From contig JAUCCO010000010.1 in NCBI GenBank assembly GCA_034676125.1, forward strand, positions 1 to 45,664: DNA of 45,664 nt, in the 5' to 3' direction. How positions within the stretch are numbered: position 1 is the first letter of the stretch; each line of letters starts with the position of its first letter. Position numbers and translations under genes: made by a program. The notes under the pieces are model-generated. The model worked only from the letters and a program-made list of their open reading frames with translations, made no database searches and was not told the origin of the DNA. Below, piece by piece: positions 8,699 to 16,205 of this stretch. The stretch is from UBA6183 sp034676125. GTDB lineage: Bacteria > Bacteroidota > Bacteroidia > UKL13-3.

Positions 8699-9472
8699 TT
8701 GGAAAATCCATTTTTTACGCGTTTTACATCTGTTGTTGATATAGATTTAATTCCCAATAATTTCACCATGATTAAACTAGGTGAATCTCCACATCCACTT
8801 AGTTTATTGGCTGCACAAGAACTTCAACATCATTTGCAAATCCAAAAAACTTGGGTACATAATTTTGGTTTAACTAATGATTTAAATAGTACAATTATTG
8901 GTAAAATGTTTGGTGTATTGGTGGTGCAAAATGCGCAACAAGAAATAGGATATTTAGCCGCTTTTTCAGGCAAGCTAGCAGGTGCAAATCACCACGCTAA
9001 ATTTGTTCCTCCGGTGTTTGATTTATTAACCTTGGATGGGTTTTTAAACAAAGGCATGCAAGCTTTAACAATAAAAACTACTGCCATAAAAGTGTTAGAA
9101 ACCAATGAACCTGAAAACAAATTGGCCATTAGCAAACTTAAACTCGAGCGAAAACAATTCTCCAATACTTTACAACAACAAATTTTTAACCGTTATACTT
9201 TTATCAACCAAAAAGGTGATTACAAAAGTTTACGTGATATTTTTAAAAACGCTACCTACAAAAATCCACCCGCAGGTGCTGGCGAGTGTGCTGGACCAAA
9301 GTTATTGCAATACGCATTTTTACATCAACTAAAACCTTTGGCATTAACAGAGTTTTGGTGGGGACAATCGCCCAAATCTGTTAACTGGAAACATGGAAAT
9401 TTTTACCCTTGTTGCAAAGAAAAATGTGAACCTATTTTAGCGCACATGTTGCAAGGTTTGGAAAATAATTAG
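8699..9472 (+). CDS. Stand-alone N-terminal domain of Bacteroidota-type RluA pseudouridine synthase (catalytic domain absent)
   Basis: 257 residues. The C-terminal part contains PPAGAGECAGPKLLQYAFLH, then LTEFWWG and FYPCCKEKCEPILAHMLQGL. I know these blocks as the N-terminal half of long RluA-family pseudouridine synthases in Bacteroidota and Vibrio, where the catalytic domain (with HRLD) follows. Here the frame stops right after HMLQGLENN, and the 227 bases downstream do not encode a catalytic domain in any frame I read. So it is either a truncated gene or a free-standing form of the accessory domain. The start is a TTG (8699), with an internal ATG at residue 24. Cys residues in ECAGP and CCKEKC could bind metal; this is inference. 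Confidence 0.75.
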   Translation: MENPFFTRFTSVVDIDLIPNNFTMIKLGESPHPLSLLAAQELQHHLQIQKTWVHNFGLTNDLNSTIIGKMFGVLVVQNAQQEIGYLAAFSGKLAGANHHAKFVPPVFDLLTLDGFLNKGMQALTIKTTAIKVLETNEPENKLAISKLKLERKQFSNTLQQQIFNRYTFINQKGDYKSLRDIFKNATYKNPPAGAGECAGPKLLQYAFLHQLKPLALTEFWWGQSPKSVNWKHGNFYPCCKEKCEPILAHMLQGLENN

Positions 9473-9699
9473 TTGTACCACCAAGCTTCTATACCACAAT
9501 GTCATACATAATTTTACCATAAATGGGTGTAACAAGTAGTTTTCAAATCTTATACCGAAAGCACATTCAATTTAGTCCAATTTCGGTTCGGGAATTATTG
9601 AACTATTTTCATGTAGCATCGGCATTCCATTGTAAATTAGATTTTTTTTAGGACTAAAAATAATTACAATTGATTTATACTCGCGGCAAATTTTACTGA

Positions 9700-11508
9700 A
9701 TGTATAAGTTAACAAAATTATTTATTGGTCCCCTGCTAACATTATTATCTACAAGTGTTTTTGCACAAATAGATTCGTTGGTTTTAAATGAGGCTACCAT
9801 TAAAAGCAACAGAATAGCAATACGTTTAAGTCCATCAGAAATTATAACCATTGCTAAAATTAGCCAGCTTCCTGGTACGGTGGCTGCAAATTGGTTGGCT
9901 ACTGTTAGCGGGGTTGATGTTAGGCAACGTGGCCCAGAAGGTGTACAAACCGATATTAGCATTAGAGGTGGTTCTTTTGATCAAACATTATTGTTGCTAA
10001 ATGGGTTAAAACTTAGCGATCCACAAACTGGTCATCACCAATTTAATTTACCCATTACAAACGAAGCACTTGAACAAATAGAAATTATTAAAACTACTGC
10101 ATCGCGCAAGTATGGCATAAATGCATTAAGCGGGGCAATAAATTTAGTAACCAAAGTACCCGAAAAAAATATGGTATATTTTGGCGCATTTGGTGGCGAT
10201 TTTAATTTATTAGGATTAAAAGCAGGCGCTGCAATTCATTATAAAAATGTTGGTCAACATATTTCGTTTAGCAGGTCATCATCAACTGGGTATTTACCCA
10301 ATACCGATTTTAAAACCACTAATTTATTTTATCAAGCTACTGCAAAATTTAAAAAATCAACACTAAACCTTACAGCCGGCCATACCGATAGAACCTTTGG
10401 TGCACGCGGTTTTTATGTATCTAACCCAAACGAGTTTGAAAGTATACAAACAAGTTTTGCAGGCTTACAACACGAAGTAAAACTTAACCGCATTAAAATA
10501 AAAACCCAAGCATATTATCGTTACAACCAAGATCATTATGTTTATATTAGATCAAACCCTTCTGTATTTCAAAACTATCACTATTCTCATGCAGCTGGGG
10601 CCGAAATTCATGCAACCTACCAATCAAAAATTGGAGAAACTGGAGTTGGTATTGATAGCCGTTTTGAACGATTAAAAAGCACCAATTTAGGCAAGCGTGA
10701 ACGTGATATTTTTGGATTGTTTTTAGAACATAAATTCTCTTTACTAACCAATAAACTTACCATTACACCTGGTGTATATTTAAACCAGTATACGGGTAAT
10801 AACAAAGCGTTTTTTCCAGGTATAGATGTTCGTTATCAAATGCATAAAAAATGGATACTTTTTGCATCAGCAGATCAGGGCATGCGCTTACCTACTTTTA
10901 CTGATTTGTATTATAACGGACCGTCAAATATTGGCAATGCATTATTAGTGCCTGAGCAAGCAACATCAACCGAAATTGGGGCAAAGTTTATCAGTAAAAA
11001 AATATTTATGTCTGCTGCGATTTTTCAGCGTAATTCCAATAATTTAATTGATTGGGCACGTACTGATACATCACAAATGTGGCAACCTCAAAATTTAAAT
11101 AAGGTAAATTTATTAGGGTTTGAAACCAACATCAACCTACAATTAAATGGTTTTTTAAATAAAATCGAAATTGGCTATACGTATATTGATGCAAATATTT
11201 TGGCCAGCGACAACTACCAAAGCAGGTATACTTTATCAAATATTAAACACCATGCAATAGGAATAATTAACCTAAAATGGCATAAAAATATTACCCAAAC
11301 AATTAGTGTAAGACACATAAACAGGCTAGCAATGCCAGACTATACGCTGTTTGACACAAAACTAATTTACCGTAAAAAACAAGTATCCATATTTGCAGAG
11401 GTTTTAAACCTATTTAATACCAATTACTTAGAAACAGGATTTGTGCAAATGCCCGGTAGGTGGTTTAAAGTTGGGTTTGATATAAGACTGAATTTTAGAG
11501 ATTTTTAA
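9700..11508 (+). CDS. TonB-dependent outer membrane receptor (BtuB/CirA-like)
   Basis: 602 residues: signal peptide cleaved near VFAQ, a plug domain (about residues 40-150) with SGVDVRQRGPEGVQTDISIRG, LLLNGLKLSDPQTGHH and YGINALSGAINLVTK, then a beta-barrel ending in a final aromatic residue (RDF). This layout is the TonB-dependent transporter family. There is no carboxypeptidase-like N-terminal domain and no SusD partner next to it, so it is more like a vitamin, siderophore or metal receptor than a SusC glycan transporter. I saw no cobalamin riboswitch in the 227-base leader. Substrate unknown. Confidence 0.9.
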   Translation: MYKLTKLFIGPLLTLLSTSVFAQIDSLVLNEATIKSNRIAIRLSPSEIITIAKISQLPGTVAANWLATVSGVDVRQRGPEGVQTDISIRGGSFDQTLLLLNGLKLSDPQTGHHQFNLPITNEALEQIEIIKTTASRKYGINALSGAINLVTKVPEKNMVYFGAFGGDFNLLGLKAGAAIHYKNVGQHISFSRSSSTGYLPNTDFKTTNLFYQATAKFKKSTLNLTAGHTDRTFGARGFYVSNPNEFESIQTSFAGLQHEVKLNRIKIKTQAYYRYNQDHYVYIRSNPSVFQNYHYSHAAGAEIHATYQSKIGETGVGIDSRFERLKSTNLGKRERDIFGLFLEHKFSLLTNKLTITPGVYLNQYTGNNKAFFPGIDVRYQMHKKWILFASADQGMRLPTFTDLYYNGPSNIGNALLVPEQATSTEIGAKFISKKIFMSAAIFQRNSNNLIDWARTDTSQMWQPQNLNKVNLLGFETNINLQLNGFLNKIEIGYTYIDANILASDNYQSRYTLSNIKHHAIGIINLKWHKNITQTISVRHINRLAMPDYTLFDTKLIYRKKQVSIFAEVLNLFNTNYLETGFVQMPGRWFKVGFDIRLNFRDF

Positions 11509-11588
11509 GTTTGAGTAGCTTAAATGAATAGTATTGTTATTTTTGCTTGATTTTTAAGTTAACAAAATAATATAAAATATATATTGAT

Positions 11589-12854
11589 ATGGCAGAAGTA
11601 ATACGCATGCCCAAAATGAGTGATACCATGACTGAGGGTGTAATTGTTTCGTGGTTAAAACAAGTGGGCGATGATATTAAACCCGGTGATATTTTGGCTG
11701 AGGTAGAAACCGACAAGGCTACAATGGAGTTAGAAAACTACGTAAAAGGTACTTTGCTACACATTGGTATTCCGGCTGGTGGCAGCGTTCCTGTTGATGC
11801 ACTTATTGGAATAGTTGGTAAAAAAGGTGAAGATATTAGTGCATTATTAAATGATGCTTCGGCTCCTGCAAAAACAACTGAAGTGAAAGAAGAGCCTAAA
11901 GCAGAGCCTAAATCAGAACCAAAACAAGAAGCAAAGGAAGAAATCACAGCACCAGTTGCACCTTCAACCGCAACACCTGCTGCCAATACTGATTCTAGAA
12001 TTAAGGCATCGCCATTGGCTAAAAAAATAGCTGATGATAAAGGTATCGACATTGCTACCATAAGTGGCAGTGGTGATGGTGGACGTATTGTTAAACGTGA
12101 TGTTGAAACTTATACACCAGCTGCAAAAGCTGATGCAAAACAAAGCATTACTTTACCTACAGTGGTAGGCAAAGAAAGTTATGATGAAGTTGCTGTTTCG
12201 CAAATGCGCAAAGTAATTGCACGCAGGTTAAGTGAAAGCAAACATACCGCACCTCACTTTTACCTAACCATGAGTATTAACATGGATAAGGTAATTGAAG
12301 CGCGTAAAGTTATGTTAGAATATAGCCCTGTAAAAATATCAGTAAACGATATTATTATTAAAGCTGTAGCAGCATCATTGCGCAAAAATCCTGCTGCAAA
12401 CTCTAGCTGGTTAGGTGATAAAATTAGGTACAACCACCACATTAATATTGGTGTAGCTGTAGCTATTGAAGATGGTTTAATTGTACCAGTTGTAAAATTT
12501 GCAGATGGCAAAAGTTTATCACACATTAGTGCTGAAGTAAAAGAATTGGCCGAAAAAGCTAAAACTAAAAAACTTCAACCAAACGAATTTGAAGGAAATA
12601 CCTTCACCATTTCAAACCTTGGCATGTTTGGTATTGATGAATTTACCGCAATTATTAACCCACCAGATGCTTGTATATTAGCTGTAGGTGCTGCCAAAGA
12701 AACCGTAATAGTAGAAAACGGACAAATGAAAATAGGTCAAGTAATGAAAGTTACTTTAAGCTGTGATCATCGTGTAGTGGATGGTGCTGTTGGTTCTGCA
12801 TTCTTAAAAACCTTAAAAGAGTTATTAGAAAACCCAGTTAAACTTTTAGTATAA
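11589..12854 (+). CDS. 2-oxoacid dehydrogenase E2 (dihydrolipoamide acyltransferase, pyruvate type)
   Basis: Core acyltransferase of a 2-oxoacid dehydrogenase complex. A single lipoyl domain spans residues 1-80, with Lys43 in VETDKATME as the lipoylation site. An Ala/Pro/Glu-rich linker (about 88-135) leads to the E1/E3-binding domain (RIKASPLAKKIA at about 137, GSGDGGRIVKRDVE). The catalytic domain ends with DHRVVDGAVGS, the active-site His. PKMSDTMTEG is typical of pyruvate dehydrogenase E2. 421 residues. E1 and E3 are encoded elsewhere in the window, not in this transcription unit. A strong terminator follows. Confidence 0.94.
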   Translation: MAEVIRMPKMSDTMTEGVIVSWLKQVGDDIKPGDILAEVETDKATMELENYVKGTLLHIGIPAGGSVPVDALIGIVGKKGEDISALLNDASAPAKTTEVKEEPKAEPKSEPKQEAKEEITAPVAPSTATPAANTDSRIKASPLAKKIADDKGIDIATISGSGDGGRIVKRDVETYTPAAKADAKQSITLPTVVGKESYDEVAVSQMRKVIARRLSESKHTAPHFYLTMSINMDKVIEARKVMLEYSPVKISVNDIIIKAVAASLRKNPAANSSWLGDKIRYNHHINIGVAVAIEDGLIVPVVKFADGKSLSHISAEVKELAEKAKTKKLQPNEFEGNTFTISNLGMFGIDEFTAIINPPDACILAVGAAKETVIVENGQMKIGQVMKVTLSCDHRVVDGAVGSAFLKTLKELLENPVKLLV

Positions 12855-12876
12855 CACTAAAATATTTATAGTATTA

Positions 12877-12909
12877 AAAGCCATGTTGTGTTTGCAGCAT
12901 GGCTTTTTT
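12877..12909 (+). terminator. Intrinsic terminator after E2
   Basis: AAAAGCCATG (12877-12886) pairs with CATGGCTTTT (12898-12907), with a T-tract at its end. Located 23 nt after the E2 stop. Confidence 0.85.
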
Positions 12910-12981
12910 ATTTGTTTAAATAGGGAATTAACGCATATAATCCATTTTAAATTACTGATGAATAAGGTGAAATAAAAATAT

Positions 12982-13010
12982 TTTGCATTCTAAAAATTAT
13001 TTTTACCTTG
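12982..13010 (+). promoter_or_regulatory. Candidate promoter in the long rho leader
   Basis: The 421-base stretch between E2 and rho holds no gene I can support. After the E2 terminator it is AT-rich. TTTG at 12982-12985 and TACCTTG at 13004-13010, 18 bp apart, resemble the Bacteroidota -33/-7 elements. If used, the rho mRNA would have an untranslated leader of about 255 nt, which would fit autoregulation of rho through its leader, a known theme in other bacteria. The distance and role are inference. Confidence 0.4.
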
Positions 13011-13275
13011 CAAACGGAAATTCTTCCATCGCACAAACACTTTCTGTTGTAATTAATATGATTAATACAGAAAACAGTGTTGGGCAAACAATCAAACAAA
13101 ATCTTATTTAATTTTAAATTTTTTTGATACATAATTCTACTTCGTTATCTGAAATAATTATTTCGGGTTTGCGCAATGTGGCTAAACAGCATTACATGCC
13201 AAATATTAACACTTTTTACAAAGCAGAATTAATACATACAATACAAAGTAACTGCGGTTACTATAACTAATAAAG

Positions 13276-14790
13276 ATGAACGATATTACGAATAACACTG
13301 GTGCAGATGATGCGCCTAAAAAAAGAAAAGGAAGACCTAAAAAAGTCGATAGTAAAATAGTAAGCGAAGAACAAATGATGGACAACTCATCAGATAGTTT
13401 ACTTGAAGATTTAGATTTTACGCCACCTGTGGTAGTTGAGGAAAAAAAAGAAGAAACTCAACCGGCTCAACCCGAAATTGAAAAACAACAAGCACCTGAA
13501 AATAATGTTGAGGAAACTCAAGATAATAATCAGCAAACAAACAATAATCCCACCGAACAACCTAACCAGCAAAACAACCCAAATACGGGCAACAATAACT
13601 GGAAAGAAAAACGCAATAACGAACGCAACGAGCGTAATGAGCGTATACAACAACAACAAGCTTTATTGCAAGAGTTAGAAGGTATAGTAAGCAGCGAAGG
13701 TGTGCTTGAAACCATGCTTGATGGTTACGGTTTTTTACGTTCTAGTGATTACAATTACCAAACTTCGCCTGATGATATTTATGTATCACCATCGCAAATA
13801 AAATTATTAGGTTTAAAAACTGGTGATACGGTGCGTGGCAGTATTCGCCCTCCAAAAGAAGGTGAAAAATACTTTGCTTTAATTAAAGTAGAAAATGTTA
13901 ACGGACGCAGTCCTGCAGAAATTAGAGACCGTGTAGCGTTTGAACATTTAACACCTTTATTTCCTGATGAAAAATTAAACTTATCAAAAAATTCAGTTTC
14001 ATACTCAACCCGAATTATTGATTTAATTGCACCTATTGGTAAAGGACAACGTGGTTTAATAGTGGCACAACCTAAAACAGGTAAAACCATTTTATTAAAA
14101 GATATTGCTAATGCCATTGCAAAAAATCATCCCGAAGTATATTTAATTATTTTATTAATTGATGAGCGCCCAGAAGAGGTTACAGATATGCAACGTAGCG
14201 TACGTGCCGAAGTGGTAGCAAGTACTTTTGATGAACCTGCTGAAAAACACGTAAAGCTTGCTAATATTGTTTTAGAAAAAGCAAAACGTATGACCGAGTG
14301 CGGACATGATGTGGTAATTTTATTAGACTCAATTACTCGTATGGCACGTGCTTTTAATACCGTTCAGCCGGCATCTGGTAAAATATTATCTGGCGGTGTT
14401 GATGCGAATGCATTACACAAACCAAAACGCTTTTTTGGTGCTGCACGTAAAATAGAAAATGGTGGTTCGTTAACCATTATTGCTACTGCATTAACAGAAA
14501 CAGGTAGTAAAATGGATGAGGTAATTTTTGAAGAGTTTAAAGGTACAGGTAACATGGAACTTCAGCTTGATAGAAGATTGGCTAACAAACGTATTTACCC
14601 TGCAATTGATATTGTGGCAAGTAGTACCAGACGTGAAGATTTATTGATGGACAAATCTACCTTACAACGTGTATGGATATTGCGCAACCACATTGCTGAT
14701 ATGAATGCTGAAGAAGCTATGGCTGTGTTGTTAAAAAACATGAAAAACACCAATAGCAATGAGGAGTTTTTAGCATCAATGAATGGATAA
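13276..14790 (+). CDS. rho: Transcription termination factor Rho with N/Q-rich N-terminal extension
   Basis: Hexameric RNA-dependent ATPase that terminates transcription. Residues 1-125 are a low-complexity segment: a basic RPKKV patch, an acidic part, then Asn/Gln-rich runs and repeated NERNER. The RNA-binding cold-shock-like domain covers about 133-210 (GYGFLRS). The ATPase core has Walker A QPKTGKT, LLIDERPEEVTDM, and Walker B VVILLDSITRMARAFN. 504 residues compares with about 419 in E. coli Rho; the excess is the extension. Known Bacteroidota Rho proteins carry such disordered insertions, and in Bacteroides the region has been linked to phase separation. Confidence 0.97.
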   Translation: MNDITNNTGADDAPKKRKGRPKKVDSKIVSEEQMMDNSSDSLLEDLDFTPPVVVEEKKEETQPAQPEIEKQQAPENNVEETQDNNQQTNNNPTEQPNQQNNPNTGNNNWKEKRNNERNERNERIQQQQALLQELEGIVSSEGVLETMLDGYGFLRSSDYNYQTSPDDIYVSPSQIKLLGLKTGDTVRGSIRPPKEGEKYFALIKVENVNGRSPAEIRDRVAFEHLTPLFPDEKLNLSKNSVSYSTRIIDLIAPIGKGQRGLIVAQPKTGKTILLKDIANAIAKNHPEVYLIILLIDERPEEVTDMQRSVRAEVVASTFDEPAEKHVKLANIVLEKAKRMTECGHDVVILLDSITRMARAFNTVQPASGKILSGGVDANALHKPKRFFGAARKIENGGSLTIIATALTETGSKMDEVIFEEFKGTGNMELQLDRRLANKRIYPAIDIVASSTRREDLLMDKSTLQRVWILRNHIADMNAEEAMAVLLKNMKNTNSNEEFLASMNG

Positions 14791-14823
14791 CTTTTAGTTA
14801 TAAATTAGTAAAGTAAAAATGAG

Positions 14824-14853
14824 TTTTATACCGTGCATTTAGGCTTACCTTTG
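14824..14853 (+). promoter_or_regulatory. Candidate promoter of the peroxiredoxin gene
   Basis: TACCTTTG at 14846-14853 is a perfect match to the TAnnTTTG -7 box of Bacteroidota. TTTT at 14824-14827 sits 18 bp upstream in place of the -33 TTTG. The ATG lies 35 bases downstream. Confidence 0.55.
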
Positions 14854-14888
14854 GTGCATTATATTTAGTAACAAATAAAAAAATTATT

Positions 14889-15533
14889 ATGACAATGTTA
14901 GTAGGAAAAAAAGCTCCTTTGTTTAAAGCTTCTGCCGTAGTTAACGGTGGTGAGTTTGCCGAAGATTTTTCGTTAGAGCAATTTATTGGTAAAAAACACG
15001 TGGTATTTTTCTTTTACCCGTTAGATTTTACTTTTGTTTGCCCTACAGAAATTATTGCCTTTCAACGCAGAATTGAAGAGTTTGAAGCACGTAATGTAGC
15101 AGTAGTAGGTTGTTCAATCGATTCTAAATTTAGCCATTGGGCTTGGTTAAATACTCCACAAAACGATGGTGGTATTCAAGGTGTAAAGTACCCGTTGGTG
15201 GCTGATGTAAATAAAACCATTGCTTTAAACTATGGTGTATTAGCTGGTCATTATAACTATGATGATAATGGCGATATGATTTGGATTGGTAACCAAGGCG
15301 AAGATAGTGTTGCATACCGTGGTTTATTTTTAATTGATAAAAACGGTATTGTACGTCATCAAGTAGTTAACGATTTGCCTTTGGGCCGTAGCGTTGATGA
15401 AACATTACGTATGGTTGATTCATTACAATTTTTCGAAGAAAACGGTGAGGTTTGTCCTGCTGATTGGAATAAGGGTAAAGATGGCTTAAAAGATACCGCA
15501 GAAGGTATTGCAAGCTATTTATCAACTCACTAA
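14889..15533 (+). CDS. Typical 2-Cys peroxiredoxin (AhpC/Prx1 type)
   Basis: Thiol peroxidase that reduces H2O2 and organic peroxides. The peroxidatic Cys is in DFTFVCPTE and the resolving Cys is in GEVCPADWNKG near the C-terminus, the typical 2-Cys arrangement. RGLFLIDKNGIVRHQ is the conserved core. An insertion of about 15 residues between YGVL and AYRG (GHYNYDDNGDMIWIG) is present; I recall it from other Bacteroidota members. 214 residues. A second in-frame ATG two codons downstream (14895) could be the start instead. Monocistronic, with its own promoter and terminator. Confidence 0.95.
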   Translation: MTMLVGKKAPLFKASAVVNGGEFAEDFSLEQFIGKKHVVFFFYPLDFTFVCPTEIIAFQRRIEEFEARNVAVVGCSIDSKFSHWAWLNTPQNDGGIQGVKYPLVADVNKTIALNYGVLAGHYNYDDNGDMIWIGNQGEDSVAYRGLFLIDKNGIVRHQVVNDLPLGRSVDETLRMVDSLQFFEENGEVCPADWNKGKDGLKDTAEGIASYLSTH

Positions 15534-15557
15534 CCGTATAGATATTTCTAAAAAATT

Positions 15558-15585
15558 AAAGCCTCCAAATTTGGGGGCTTTTTTT
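15558..15585 (+). terminator. Intrinsic terminator after peroxiredoxin
   Basis: AAAGCCTCCAA (15558-15568) pairs with TTGGGGGCTTT (15571-15581, one G-T pair), followed by more T residues. It starts 24 nt after the stop codon. Confidence 0.8.
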
Positions 15586-15592
15586 ATGGGTT

Positions 15593-15614
15593 GAGCGAGG
15601 ACTTGCAGTGCATA
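15593..15614. repeat. 22-bp direct repeat, left copy
   Basis: The sequence starting GAGCGAGGACTTGCAG at 15593-15614 recurs identically at 16127-16148. The two copies bracket the ParD gene and the ParE remnant. The right copy is part of a longer structured repeat (16089-16182); here only the core is left. Confidence 0.85.
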
Positions 15615-15628
15615 AACGGACGAACGCA

Positions 15629-15723
15629 TTACTCAATCAACCTGTTTTCAATATCCATTTGCTGATGTAAAATCCTGATGATTTCAATGTCGTTTTTGGC
15701 TTCGCTACTAATTTTATAACCAT
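15629..15723 (-). pseudogene. Remnant of a ParE/RelE-type toxin gene (frameshift plus internal deletion)
   Basis: Directly after the antitoxin gene, the minus strand has ATG at 15723-15721 overlapping the antitoxin stop (TAATG). In that frame there is only unrelated sequence. The neighbouring frame, open to a stop at 15629-15631, reads GYKISSEAKNDIE followed by IIRILHQQMDIENRLIE. The first piece resembles the N-terminus of ParE toxins, and RILHQQMDIENRL the C-terminus of the same family, normally about 60-70 residues further on. So about two thirds of the toxin is missing, and one base appears to be lost after the ATG. No active toxin can be made. Confidence 0.75.
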
Positions 15724-15971
15724 TATTTTACGCCATGTTTTTGATGGATTGTTTCCAAAAACTTATCTCTATCAAAGTTTTTCACAAACCCCGATTGCTC
15801 TCCTTTTTTAAGTTCGTTAACGAGTGCTACTTTTTTAGCTTCTTCTTCTTCAAACATTCTTAAAGCTGCTCTCACTACTTCGCTGGCCGAAGAAAATTTA
15901 CCTGTTTTAACTTGTTGACTAATGAAATTATCAAAATAATCGCCCAAAAGTATAGAAGTGTTTTTTGCCAT
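15723..15971 (-). CDS. ParD-like antitoxin (ribbon-helix-helix, CC2985 type), now orphan
   Basis: 82 residues from ATG at 15971. An upstream in-frame ATG (16019) would add 16 residues unlike the family, whereas MAKNTSILLGDYFDNFI is the usual start. The N-terminal half is a ribbon-helix-helix DNA-binding fold (NTSILLGDYFDNFISQQV, then FSSASEVVRAALRMFEEEE). The C-terminal half is the toxin-binding tail. ParD proteins repress their own operon and neutralise ParE. The partner toxin downstream is a remnant, so any remaining role would be as a regulator or as an antidote to related toxins elsewhere. Confidence 0.85.
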   Translation of the reverse strand: MAKNTSILLGDYFDNFISQQVKTGKFSSASEVVRAALRMFEEEEAKKVALVNELKKGEQSGFVKNFDRDKFLETIHQKHGVK

Positions 15972-16088
15972 AACCTTAAATTCTAAATCAAAAGTACCAA
16001 TTCTTGGTATGCGGTGCAAGTTTTTTATATGCTGTTTACAAAGATGCTTTTAAATAAAAAATGAATTACTAACTTAAAGTAAAACCAC

Positions 16089-16182
16089 GCGTGAGGGATA
16101 GCAACGGAAAGCCCACAGTGAGGTACGAGCGAGGACTTGCAGTGCATAGCCCGGCCCGCCCATTAAAGGCGGGACACGCCCA
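16089..16182. repeat. Structured intergenic repeat (GAGGGATAG / AAGCCC type) with hairpin
   Basis: A GC-richer island in an AT-rich region: GCGTGAGGGATAGCAACGG, AAAGCCCACAGTGAGG, the 22-bp core shared with 15593-15614 (16127-16148), and a terminal hairpin CCCGCC-N7-GGCGGG (about 16156-16174) followed by GACACGCCC. I have seen intergenic elements with this GAGGGATAG...AAGCCC...GAGCGAGGAC pattern in many Bacteroidota genomes; I know of no established function. It lies just past the 3' end of ftsK and may also act as its terminator. Confidence 0.7.
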
Positions 16183-16205
16183 AAAAATATTTATAGTATT
16201 GGTGG

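Noticed and set aside
9473..9699. Cobalamin riboswitch ahead of the TonB-dependent receptor
   Set aside because: No B12-box-like conserved segment or matching stems found in the 227 bases; no other riboswitch was recognised either.
12947..13132. 61-residue minus-strand open frame in the rho leader
   Set aside because: Low-complexity AT-rich codons, no recognisable motif, and it overlaps a candidate rho promoter. Likely chance.
15972..16019. Longer start (ATG 16019) for the ParD-like antitoxin
   Set aside because: The extra 16 residues do not resemble the family N-terminus, while MAKNTS fits the ribbon-helix-helix start.
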